Assembly (NCBI RefSeq): GCF_003664585.1
Contig: NZ_RCHI01000011.1
Coordinates: forward strand, 1 to 64,000
Source: Paenirhodobacter hankyongi
GTDB taxonomy: Bacteria; Pseudomonadota; Alphaproteobacteria; Rhodobacterales; Rhodobacteraceae
Reading direction: 5' to 3'
DNA: 64,000 bases
This document shows positions 1 to 7,526 of the stretch, piece by piece. A program made the position numbers and the translations under genes. Numbering within the stretch: the first letter of the stretch is position 1; the number at the start of each line of letters is the position of its first letter. Below the pieces are notes generated by a model. That model saw only the letters and a program-made list of their open reading frames with translations. It was not told where the DNA came from and ran no database searches.

Positions 1-1
1 G

Positions 2-163
2 GTGGGCGATGTCGATTTCGCCTCGGCCTCGCAAGTCGCCGGCGCGATCACCCCGGTGCCGGGCGGCGTCGGGCCGATGACCATCGCCTGTCTGCTGGCG
101 AACACGCTCACTGCCTGCTGCCGCGCCAACGGATTGCCCGAGCCCGAGGGGCTCACGGCGTAA
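2..163 (+). CDS. folD: FolD C-terminus (partial): methylenetetrahydrofolate dehydrogenase/cyclohydrolase
   Basis: Only the last 53 codons are in the window. They carry the signature [20 protein letters not shown], which is the conserved C-terminal nucleotide-binding motif of FolD. FolD oxidises 5,10-methylene-THF to 10-formyl-THF in the cytoplasm. It sits 80 bp upstream of purU on the same strand, so the two probably work in sequence: formaldehyde captured on THF by the demethylation enzymes downstream is oxidised to 10-formyl-THF and then released as formate. The start lies outside the window. Confidence 0.93.
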   Translation: MGDVDFASASQVAGAITPVPGGVGPMTIACLLANTLTACCRANGLPEPEGLTA

Positions 164-243
164 GACCCAAGACCATCACCCGCGCTTGGGAGAGCGCATC
201 CCGGCCCTGGCCGACCCAACACTCATACCGACGGGAGACCGAA

Positions 244-1128
244 ATGACCAAATACTGCCTGACCGTGGCCTGTCCCACGACGCGCGGCATCGTCGCCGCG
301 ATCGCGACCTATCTCGCCGAGAACGGCTGCAACATCACCGACAGCTCGCAGTTCGACGACACCCAGACCGGCAAGTTCTTCATGCGGGTGAGCTTCGTCT
401 CCGAAGCGGGGCTCGACCTCGCGGCGCTCGAGACGGGCTTCGGCCCGACCGCCAAGACCTTCGACATGGTGGCGAAATTCCATGACGAGGCGGAGAAGAT
501 GAAGGTCATCATCATGGTCTCGCGCTTCGGCCATTGCCTGAACGACCTGCTCTATCGCTGGCGCATCGGTGCGCTGCCGATCGACATCGTGGCGGTGATC
601 TCGAACCACATGGAGTACCAGAAGGTGGTGGTGAACCACGACATCCCCTTCCACTGCATCAAGGTGACGAAGGAGAACAAGGCTGCGGCCGAGGCCGAGC
701 AGATGCGCATCGTGCACGAGACCGGGGCCGAGCTGATCGTCCTGGCGCGCTACATGCAGATCCTGTCGGACCAGATGTGCAAGGAAATGTCGGGGCGGAT
801 CATCAACATCCACCACTCGTTCCTGCCGAGCTTCAAGGGCGCGAACCCCTACAAGCAGGCCTATGAGCGCGGCGTGAAGCTGATCGGCGCGACCTCGCAT
901 TACGTCACCGCCGACCTCGACGAGGGCCCGATCATCGAGCAGGACACGATCCGCGTGACCCATGCGCAATCGCCCGACGATTACGTCTCGCTCGGCCGCG
1001 ACGTCGAGAGCCAGGTGCTCGCCCGCGCGATCCACGCCCATATCCATCGCCGGGTGTTCATGAACGGCAACAAGACGGTGGTCTTCCCGGCAAGCCCCGG
1101 CTCCTACGCGTCCGAGCGCATGGGGTGA
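244..1128 (+). CDS. purU: Formyltetrahydrofolate deformylase
   Basis: Hydrolyses 10-formyl-THF to formate and THF. The 294-residue protein has an N-terminal ACT domain (about residues 1-80, starting TKYCLTVACPTTRGIVA) and a C-terminal formyltransferase fold with the conserved NIHHSFLPSFKGANPYKQAY block, whose second His is the family's catalytic residue, followed by GATSHYVTADLDEGPIIEQD. Length is normal for PurU. The ATG at 244 follows a GGGAGA ribosome-binding site. Standing between folD and the trimethylamine cluster, it most likely recycles THF during methylamine demethylation rather than serving purine synthesis; that role is inferred from context. Confidence 0.95.
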   Translation: MTKYCLTVACPTTRGIVAAIATYLAENGCNITDSSQFDDTQTGKFFMRVSFVSEAGLDLAALETGFGPTAKTFDMVAKFHDEAEKMKVIIMVSRFGHCLNDLLYRWRIGALPIDIVAVISNHMEYQKVVVNHDIPFHCIKVTKENKAAAEAEQMRIVHETGAELIVLARYMQILSDQMCKEMSGRIINIHHSFLPSFKGANPYKQAYERGVKLIGATSHYVTADLDEGPIIEQDTIRVTHAQSPDDYVSLGRDVESQVLARAIHAHIHRRVFMNGNKTVVFPASPGSYASERMG

Positions 1129-1458
1129 GCCGCGCTTGGGGCGCGCGTCCGGAGCGCAAGCGCAGGGCCGGGTGCTTTTGGCGCGTCCCCGAAGCGCCTG
1201 TCCCCCGGGCTTTCGCCTTGCCCGAAATACCTCGGGGGTGAATGGCCGTAGGCCAGAGGGGGCAGCGCCCCCTTTCTCCGGCCGGGGCAGGGGCGCTGCC
1301 CCCTTGCCCCCCGGGCGCTCTCGCCCGGGAATTTGACGCAATCGGATGTGGGGAAGAGGGCGCGATACCTGCGCGGCGCGTTTCGCGTCTGGATTTTCCT
1401 TGGGCAAAGCGGCTATTCTTTGGCCGTCCCGTGCGGGACTGCTCAAGGGAATTTGCAA
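1129..1458. other. Gene-free stretch with Rhodobacteraceae-type intergenic repeat and regulator leader
   Basis: No convincing gene lies between purU and the GntR regulator. Positions about 1203-1316 hold a GC-rich repeat: the block CTTGCCCGAAATACCTCGGGG followed by GGGGGCAGCGCCCCC and a second GGGGCGCTGCCCCC copy able to pair with it. The same words recur at 43080-43215. The element probably folds into a strong stem and could end purU transcription. The rest (about 1317-1458) is leader for the regulator; it holds a translatable in-frame extension back to a TTG at 1333, but that stretch is not GntR-like in sequence. Confidence 0.6.
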
Positions 1459-2184
1459 GTGCCGCCTTCTTCCGGACGTCTTCTTTCCGCGCCGCAAAGC
1501 GAGCCTGTCGTCGGCGCGACGGTGCAATATGTCATCGACACGCTGACGACGCGGATCGTTTCGGGAGAATACGGGGTCGATGAACGTCTGCCCTCCGAGC
1601 GCGCGCTGGCGCAGGATCTGGGGGTGGCGCGCAACACCGTGCGCGAGGCGCTCGATCAGCTCGAGGAACGCGGCATGATCCGGCGCCGGGCGGGGTCGGG
1701 GTCCTTCGTCACCTGGGACCCCTCGGGCACGCAGGCGGCCGTCTCGACCGTCGCGGCCGAGACCGGGCCGCTGCAATTGCAGGTCGTGCGCGGGATCTTC
1801 GAGCCCGAGATGGTGCGGCTCGCGATCATCAACATGCCGCCGCGCGCGATCGAGGCGCTTGGCGAGACGCTGTCGCAGATGGAGGCGGTGCAGGCCGATG
1901 CCGGCGCCTTCGTGCGGCTCGAGGAGGAATTCCACCGCCAGATCGCGGCGGGCACCGGCAACCCCCTGCTGATCGCCTGCTACAATCTGGTGATCGACGC
2001 GCGCCGGCAGAGCTTCCGCGGCGCGATGTATCGCCGGCACCTGACGCCCAATCGCATCGCCTCCTATCAGCGCGGCTACAATGCGCTCTTCAATGCCATC
2101 GCAGCGCGCGACATCGAGGCGGCGAGCGAATTCATGAAGCTCACGCTGATCGAGGATCAGAAGCTTCTGATGCAGGAAGACTGA
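1459..2184 (+). CDS. FadR-subfamily GntR transcriptional regulator
   Basis: DNA-binding repressor or activator of 241 residues. The winged helix-turn-helix occupies about residues 15-80 (LPSERALAQDLGVARNTVRE then LEERGMIRRRAGSGSFVT), followed by an FCD effector domain with the metal-site pattern around EEEFHRQIA. A GTG at 1459 was chosen because AAGGGA lies eight bases ahead; the frame is open back to a TTG at 1333 without a matching ribosome site. It sits between the one-carbon genes and the trimethylamine operon, and TGGTCC half-sites of the kind this family binds cluster in the promoter before tmm, so it is the obvious candidate regulator of methylamine use. The effector is unknown. Its 3' end overlaps the convergent gene by 44 bp. 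Confidence 0.88.
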   Translation: MPPSSGRLLSAPQSEPVVGATVQYVIDTLTTRIVSGEYGVDERLPSERALAQDLGVARNTVREALDQLEERGMIRRRAGSGSFVTWDPSGTQAAVSTVAAETGPLQLQVVRGIFEPEMVRLAIINMPPRAIEALGETLSQMEAVQADAGAFVRLEEEFHRQIAAGTGNPLLIACYNLVIDARRQSFRGAMYRRHLTPNRIASYQRGYNALFNAIAARDIEAASEFMKLTLIEDQKLLMQED

Positions 2185-3460
2185 TCTGGCGGCGCCGCGG
2201 CGCGGGGCGCAGGCGCTGGTGCCAGAGCTGGCCGAGCGCACCGAGGTGCTCGGTGAGGCGCGGCCCGTGTGCCTCGAGCCAGCCGAGCACCGAGCCGAAC
2301 TCGACGATCTTCGCGCGCCCGCCCTCGATCCGCACCACCGGCCAGTCGCCCACCAGCGCATTGTCGATGCCGAAGACCTCGGCCCCCCACCAGCGCGCCG
2401 GGCCGAAGGCGTGCGGCATGATCTGCGAGCGCTTCATCGCGGCCAGCACCGAGACCGGGTCGGTCGTTTCGGCGCTTTCGACGGCGGCGTGCCACAGATC
2501 GAGGATCGAGGCATATTCCCAGCTCACCGCCGACCAGCTGCCCGGAAAGCGCGCGCCATAGGCGGCGAAGAAGGCCTCGGGGCGGTGGAAGAAGAAGGCG
2601 GTGTCGGCCAGTGCCGGGTCGTCGAAATCGGGGAACTGGAAGGTGTAGCGCGCCATGAAGGCGGCCGAGGTGCGCGCGATCATCCGCGGATAGTCGTCGG
2701 CGGTGCAGGCGAGGATCTCGCCGGTGAAGCCCTGGGCGTGGGCCGCCTCGGTCAGGGCATGGATCATCGGCGGCGCCGATGAGCACCAGCACAGCACGTC
2801 GGGCTGTTCGGCCAGCATCGCGCGCACGATGCCTTCGGCGTCGGTCTCGGCGGGCGCATAGCGCAGCTCCTTCACCCGGGCGTGGCCCGCGGCCTCGAAG
2901 GCGGCGCGATAGACGGCGAGCGAGGGCAGGCCGAGGCTGTCGGTCTGGCTGCACAGGGCGACACGCCGCGCCGCGGGGCGGCTCTTCGCCAGCCACTCGA
3001 CCCCGGTCACGTTGAACAGCGGATGCACCTCGGCCGGCGCGATCAGATAGGGCGTGTCGGGCGAGAGGTCGGAGGGCAGCAGCGTCGCCACCAGCGCGCG
3101 GGTCTTCATCAGCCAGGGCAGGGCGGGGGCGAAGCTGTCGCCGCCAAGGGTCAGGATCAGCCGGCAGTCGAGCCGCTCGACAAGCTCATGGGCGGCGGCG
3201 CGGGTCGCCGCGGCGCCCGTCGCGCTGTCGCGTGCCACGATCTCGATCGGGTGGCGGCGCCCGCCCACCATCAGCCCGCCGCGCGCGTTCAGCCCCTCGG
3301 CCCAGAGCCGGCAGCCGTCGAGCCCCGGCCGGCCCCAGGATTCCTCGGGACCGGAGAGCGGCGTGAGGAAACCGATCCGCACCGGCGCGCGAGTCTTCAC
3401 GCCGAGTCGGGGCAGGGAACCAGTTACCAGAAGGCGCTGCGCGAGTGTCGGGCTGCTCAT
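2141..3460 (-). CDS. Branched-chain-amino-acid-type solute-binding protein without a signal peptide
   Basis: A 439-residue type I periplasmic-binding-protein fold of the LivJ/AmiC kind: VRIGFLTPLSGPEESWGRPG near the N-terminus, then the GLNARGG and RDSATGAAATRAAAHELV blocks typical of the family. Members normally bind small ligands for ABC transporters in the periplasm. Here the N-terminus (MSSPTLAQRLLVTGSLPRL) has no hydrophobic core, the longer reading frame upstream adds no plausible signal either, and no permease or ATPase genes are adjacent. The gene is divergent from tmm across a 172-bp promoter region. By analogy with AmiC, a cytosolic ligand sensor is possible; that is inference. The start at 3460 was picked because domain homology begins just after it. 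Confidence 0.8.
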   Translation of the reverse strand: MSSPTLAQRLLVTGSLPRLGVKTRAPVRIGFLTPLSGPEESWGRPGLDGCRLWAEGLNARGGLMVGGRRHPIEIVARDSATGAAATRAAAHELVERLDCRLILTLGGDSFAPALPWLMKTRALVATLLPSDLSPDTPYLIAPAEVHPLFNVTGVEWLAKSRPAARRVALCSQTDSLGLPSLAVYRAAFEAAGHARVKELRYAPAETDAEGIVRAMLAEQPDVLCWCSSAPPMIHALTEAAHAQGFTGEILACTADDYPRMIARTSAAFMARYTFQFPDFDDPALADTAFFFHRPEAFFAAYGARFPGSWSAVSWEYASILDLWHAAVESAETTDPVSVLAAMKRSQIMPHAFGPARWWGAEVFGIDNALVGDWPVVRIEGGRAKIVEFGSVLGWLEAHGPRLTEHLGALGQLWHQRLRPAPRRRQISLPASEASDPRSA

Positions 3461-3632
3461 AATTTGATCTATAGCCCTTTTTCGGCAGGCTGGAATGCCG
3501 AAAAATGCGGTGAAGCAATATTCCGCGCAGGAAAATTTGTTGACCCAAAAGATTTTGGTCCGCCTCATTGGTCCATGCCGAAGGAACCAGTTTTGAAATC
3601 TGGTCCATACCGGATCGAACAGGGAGACTACC
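3461..3632. promoter_or_regulatory. Divergent promoter region of tmm with repeated TGGTCC half-sites
   Basis: AT-richer than its surroundings. TTGGTCC occurs at 3555-3561 and 3568-3574, CTGGTCC at 3600-3606, and ACCAG at 3586-3590 forms an inverted pair with CTGGT at 3600-3604 (nine-base spacer). FadR-family operators are built from TGGTC-type half-sites, so these are candidate sites for the regulator encoded at 1459. A TTGACC at 3540-3545 could be a -35 element, but no good -10 follows at standard spacing. A second small dyad (ATTCCG words near 3490-3526) is weaker. Confidence 0.45.
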
Positions 3633-4976
3633 ATGACCAAACGCGTTGCCATCATCGGTGCCGGCCCCTCGGGTCTGGCCCAGCTCCGGGCCTTCCAGTC
3701 CGCCGCGCAGAAGGGGGCGGAGATCCCCGAGATCGTCTGCTTCGAGAAGCAGGAGACCTGGGGGGGCCTGTGGAACTACAGCTGGCGCACCGGCACCGAC
3801 AAGAACGGCGAGCCGATCCATGGCTCGATGTATCGCTATCTCTGGACCAACGGTCCGAAGGAGGGGCTCGAATTCGCCGACTATTCCTTCGAGGAACATT
3901 TCGGCAAGCAGATCGCCTCCTATCCGCCGCGCGCCGTGATGGTCGATTACATCGAGGGCCGGGTGAACAAGGCCGGCGTGCGCGGCTGGATCCGCTTCAA
4001 CTCGGTCGTGCGCTGGATCGAGTTCGACGAGGAGGCCGAGGACTTCACCGTCACCGTGCACGACATGGAACGCGACCACGTCTACAAGGAGCGCTTCGAC
4101 CACGTCATCGTCGCCTCGGGGCACTTCTCCTCGCCGAACGTGCCGGAATATCCGGGCTTCGACCAGTTCTACGGCCGCATCGTGCATGCCCATGACTTCC
4201 GCGACGCGCGCGAGTTCGAGGGCCAGGACGTGCTGATCGTCGGCTCCTCCTATTCGGCCGAGGACATCGGCTCGCAATGCTGGAAATACGGCGCGAAAAG
4301 CGTCACCTCCTGCTATCGCAGCGCGCCGATGGGCTTCAAATGGCCCGAGAACTGGGAAGAGAAGCAGGGCCTCGTCCGGGTCGAGGGCAAGACCGCCTAT
4401 TTCAAGGATGGCTCGTCGAAGCATATCGACTCGATCATCCTGTGCACCGGTTACAAGCACTACTTCCCGTTCCTGCCCGACAGCCTGCGGCTGAAGACGG
4501 CGAACCGGCTCGCGACCGCCGACCTCTACAAGGGCGTGGTCTATGTCCACAATCCGAAGATGTTCTACCTCGGCATGCAGGACCAGTGGTTCACCTTCAA
4601 CATGTTCGACGCCCAGGCCTGGTATGTGCGCGACATCATCCTGGGCCGGATCGCGGTGCCCACCGACAAACAGACGCTGATCGCCGACGTGGCCGAGCGC
4701 GAGGAACGCGAAGAGGCCTCGGACGACGTCAAATACGCGATCAAGTATCAGGGCGACTACGTCAAGGAACTGATCGCCGAGACGGATTATCCGTCCTTCG
4801 ACGTCGACGGCGCCTGCGAGGCCTTCTTCGAGTGGAAGCACCACAAGGCGGAAAACATCATGACCTTCCGCAACCACGCCTACAAGTCGGTCATCACCGG
4901 CACGATGGCGCCCACCCACCACACGCCGTGGAAGGATGCGCTCGACGACTCGATGGAAGCCTATCTCGCGAACTGA
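3633..4976 (+). CDS. tmm: Trimethylamine monooxygenase (flavin-containing)
   Basis: Oxidises trimethylamine to trimethylamine N-oxide with NADPH and O2. The 447-residue protein has the FAD motif [11 protein letters not shown] at about residue 7, the FMO signature [11 protein letters not shown] near residue 178, and a second dinucleotide motif [12 protein letters not shown] near residue 200. The overall sequence ([33 protein letters not shown]) is of the bacterial Tmm type rather than a Baeyer-Villiger enzyme. The ATG at 3633 follows AGGGAGA. It heads a run of seven same-strand genes for methylated-amine demethylation. Cytoplasmic. Confidence 0.94.
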   Translation: MTKRVAIIGAGPSGLAQLRAFQSAAQKGAEIPEIVCFEKQETWGGLWNYSWRTGTDKNGEPIHGSMYRYLWTNGPKEGLEFADYSFEEHFGKQIASYPPRAVMVDYIEGRVNKAGVRGWIRFNSVVRWIEFDEEAEDFTVTVHDMERDHVYKERFDHVIVASGHFSSPNVPEYPGFDQFYGRIVHAHDFRDAREFEGQDVLIVGSSYSAEDIGSQCWKYGAKSVTSCYRSAPMGFKWPENWEEKQGLVRVEGKTAYFKDGSSKHIDSIILCTGYKHYFPFLPDSLRLKTANRLATADLYKGVVYVHNPKMFYLGMQDQWFTFNMFDAQAWYVRDIILGRIAVPTDKQTLIADVAEREEREEASDDVKYAIKYQGDYVKELIAETDYPSFDVDGACEAFFEWKHHKAENIMTFRNHAYKSVITGTMAPTHHTPWKDALDDSMEAYLAN

Positions 4977-5042
4977 GTTGTGTCCCCCTGGGCGGGGGGC
5001 CTCGGGCCTCCCGCCTTCTTTTCCTGACGACAAGGACAGACC

Positions 5043-7415
5043 ATGGTGCTTCTGCCCGCCGACACGCTCTTCCGCCCCGGTCCGCCCGCGCCGTCGCGCG
5101 CGCGCCGGCCGCTCGCCTATCGGACCGGCCCGGTCGAGGAGCGGCACGCCGTCCCCGGTCGCGGGGCGCTCGTGCTCGAGATCCGGGCGGGCGACCGGAT
5201 CGAGGTGACCAACGACGAGGGCGGGCAGCGCGCCGAGCTGCTGGCCGCGCACCCCGACGGGCGGGCCGACTGCGGCCTGCTGGGCTGGGCGGGCGATTGC
5301 GCGGCGGAGGGGCTGCGCGACCTGCTCGCCTCGGGCGAGCCTTCGCTTGCCCGGCTGCGCCGCGCGCTCGAGCGCCGGGGGATCGACCTGAGCGCGGCCC
5401 GCGCCATCGGGCTTTTCGGCGCCGGATCGCGGGCGGGCGAGGCCGTGGGCTTCACCGCACAGGGCGCGGGCGTCGCGATCATCGCCGCGCCGGGCCCGGT
5501 GATGGATTTCGAGCGCCAGGACACCGCGACGCCGCTGACGGTGAAGATCACCCGCGCGACGCCGCGCGCCGCGGGCCGCTTCGCGCTGCCCGATCCGCTG
5601 GCCGATCCGCTGCTTGATCTGCGGGTGAAATCGGCAACCGCCGAGGCCTATGTGGTGAAGGCGGGCGAGTTCATCCAGATCCTCGACGTCGACGGTCGCC
5701 AATGCACCGATTTCCAGTGCTTCGACGCCCGCAAGCTCGACCGCGGCATCATCAACCCGCTCGACGTCACCACCACCCGCACGCTGATGGGGCATGCCTA
5801 TCCGAACCCGGGGCTGCACGCGAAATACTATGATCAGGATTTCACCCCGCTGGTCGAGGTGATCCAGGACACCTGCGGCCGCCACGACGCCTTCGCCATG
5901 GCCTGTTCGTCGAAATATTACGACGACATCGGCTATCCGGGGCACGCGAACTGCTCGGACAACTTCAACACCGCGCTGGCCGCCCATGGCGTGCCCGCCC
6001 GCGCGGGCTGGATGGCGGCGAATTTCTTCTTCAACACCGGGATCGACGCGCATGGCGTGCTGGTCGCGGACGAACCCTGGTCGCGGCCCGGCGATTACGT
6101 GCTGATGCGCGCGCTGACCGATCTGGTCTGCGTCTCTTCGGCCTGCCCGGACGACACCTCCTCGGCCAATGGCTGGGATCTCACCGACATCCATGTGCGC
6201 AGCTATGGCGCGGGCGAGCGGTTCTCGCGCGCCTCGGCCTGGCGCGCCACCCCCGACGCGGAGCCGATCATGACGCGTGAAAGCGCCTTCCACGACAGTT
6301 TTGCCGCCCTGACCCGCGATTTCGTCGAATATCGCGGTTTCTGGCTGCCGAATTCCTTCCCGGAATGCGATCCGGTCGAAAGCTATTGGGCGGCGCGCGA
6401 GGGCGTGGTCGCGATGGACCTTTCGGCGCTGCGCAAGTTCGAGGTGACCGGCCCCGATGCCGAGGCGCTGATGAACTGGGTTCTGACGCGCGACGTGACG
6501 AAGCTGGGCCACGGTCAGGTCGTCTATTCGGCGATGTGCTATCCGCATGGCGGCATGATCGACGATGGCACGCTGTTCCGTCTGGGTGCGCAGAACTTCC
6601 GCTGGATCGGCGGCTCGGACGAGGGCGGGGTGTGGATGCGCGAGGAGGCGGCGCGGCTTGGCCTCAACGTGATGATCCGTGCCTCGACCGATCAGATGCA
6701 CAACCTTGCGGTGCAGGGGCCGCGCTCGCGCGAGCTGATGACGGAAATCATCTGGACCGCACCGCATCAGCCGGCGCTGGCCGATCTGGGCTGGTTCCGC
6801 TTCACCGTGGGCCGCATCGGCGGGGCCGAGGGGGTGCCGGTCGTCGTCTCGCGCACCGGCTACACGGGGGAACTGGGCTACGAGATCTTCTGCCATCCGA
6901 AGGACGGCAAGGCGGTCTTCGACGCGGTCTTCGGCGCGGGGGCCAAGTTCGGCATCAAGCCGATGGGGCTTGGCGGCCTTGACCTGTGCCGGATCGAGGC
7001 GGGGCTGGTCTTCGCGGGCTATGACTTTTCCGACCAGACCGACCCGTTCGAGGCCGGCATCGGTTTCACCGTGCCGCTGAAATCGAAAACCGCCGATTTC
7101 GTCGGGCGCGAGGCGCTCCTGCGCCGCAAGGAAACCCCCGCGCGCAAGTTCGTCGGCCTCGAGATCGAGGGCCAGGACCCGGTCTTTCACGGCGATTGCG
7201 TGCGGATCGGGCGGGCGCAGGTGGGCGAGGTCTGCTCGGCCATGCACAGCCCGCGCACCAACCAGTGGATCGCGCTCGCGCGCCTCGACGTCGCCCATGC
7301 CGAGCCCGGCACCGCGGTCGAGGTCGGCAAGCTCGATGGCCACCTGAAGCGGATCGCGGCGCGCGTCGCGCCCTTCCCGCATTACGACCCGAAAAAGGAA
7401 CGTCCGCGCTCGTGA
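5043..7415 (+). CDS. tdm: Trimethylamine N-oxide demethylase (aldolase)
   Basis: Converts TMAO to dimethylamine and formaldehyde. The 790-residue protein has the Tdm two-part architecture: an N-terminal half with a DUF1989 (urea-carboxylase-associated) domain, about residues 195-390, containing the cysteine-rich motifs DTCGRHDAF and SSACPDD thought to bind metal in this family, and a C-terminal GcvT-like tetrahydrofolate domain from about residue 420 (WAAREGVVAMDLSALRKFEV, RTGYTGELGYEI), which would capture the formaldehyde. Residues 1-190 resemble a weaker second domain of the same family. The gap to tmm is 66 bp and contains a GC-rich stem. The start at ATG 5043 follows AAGGA. Confidence 0.93.
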   Translation: MVLLPADTLFRPGPPAPSRARRPLAYRTGPVEERHAVPGRGALVLEIRAGDRIEVTNDEGGQRAELLAAHPDGRADCGLLGWAGDCAAEGLRDLLASGEPSLARLRRALERRGIDLSAARAIGLFGAGSRAGEAVGFTAQGAGVAIIAAPGPVMDFERQDTATPLTVKITRATPRAAGRFALPDPLADPLLDLRVKSATAEAYVVKAGEFIQILDVDGRQCTDFQCFDARKLDRGIINPLDVTTTRTLMGHAYPNPGLHAKYYDQDFTPLVEVIQDTCGRHDAFAMACSSKYYDDIGYPGHANCSDNFNTALAAHGVPARAGWMAANFFFNTGIDAHGVLVADEPWSRPGDYVLMRALTDLVCVSSACPDDTSSANGWDLTDIHVRSYGAGERFSRASAWRATPDAEPIMTRESAFHDSFAALTRDFVEYRGFWLPNSFPECDPVESYWAAREGVVAMDLSALRKFEVTGPDAEALMNWVLTRDVTKLGHGQVVYSAMCYPHGGMIDDGTLFRLGAQNFRWIGGSDEGGVWMREEAARLGLNVMIRASTDQMHNLAVQGPRSRELMTEIIWTAPHQPALADLGWFRFTVGRIGGAEGVPVVVSRTGYTGELGYEIFCHPKDGKAVFDAVFGAGAKFGIKPMGLGGLDLCRIEAGLVFAGYDFSDQTDPFEAGIGFTVPLKSKTADFVGREALLRRKETPARKFVGLEIEGQDPVFHGDCVRIGRAQVGEVCSAMHSPRTNQWIALARLDVAHAEPGTAVEVGKLDGHLKRIAARVAPFPHYDPKKERPRS

Positions 7416-7526
7416 GGGTGTGGCGGGCCGGGTGGGGAGACCCGGCCGAAGGCCCCGGGAAACCGGGTGGGGAGGCAAGAAAACGGGGCGGAAACAGCCC
7501 CCTTCCACTCAACAGGGAGTTTGGAC

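Noticed and set aside
223-2361. 712-residue open frame on the minus strand covering purU and the regulator
   Set aside because: Arg/His/Asp-rich composition, antisense to two well-supported genes and crossing the intergenic repeat: the typical antisense artefact of a GC-rich genome.
3186-7508. 1440-residue minus-strand frame opposite tmm and tdm
   Set aside because: Mirror of two recognised enzymes whose third-codon GC bias keeps the opposite frame open; no motif and no ribosome site.
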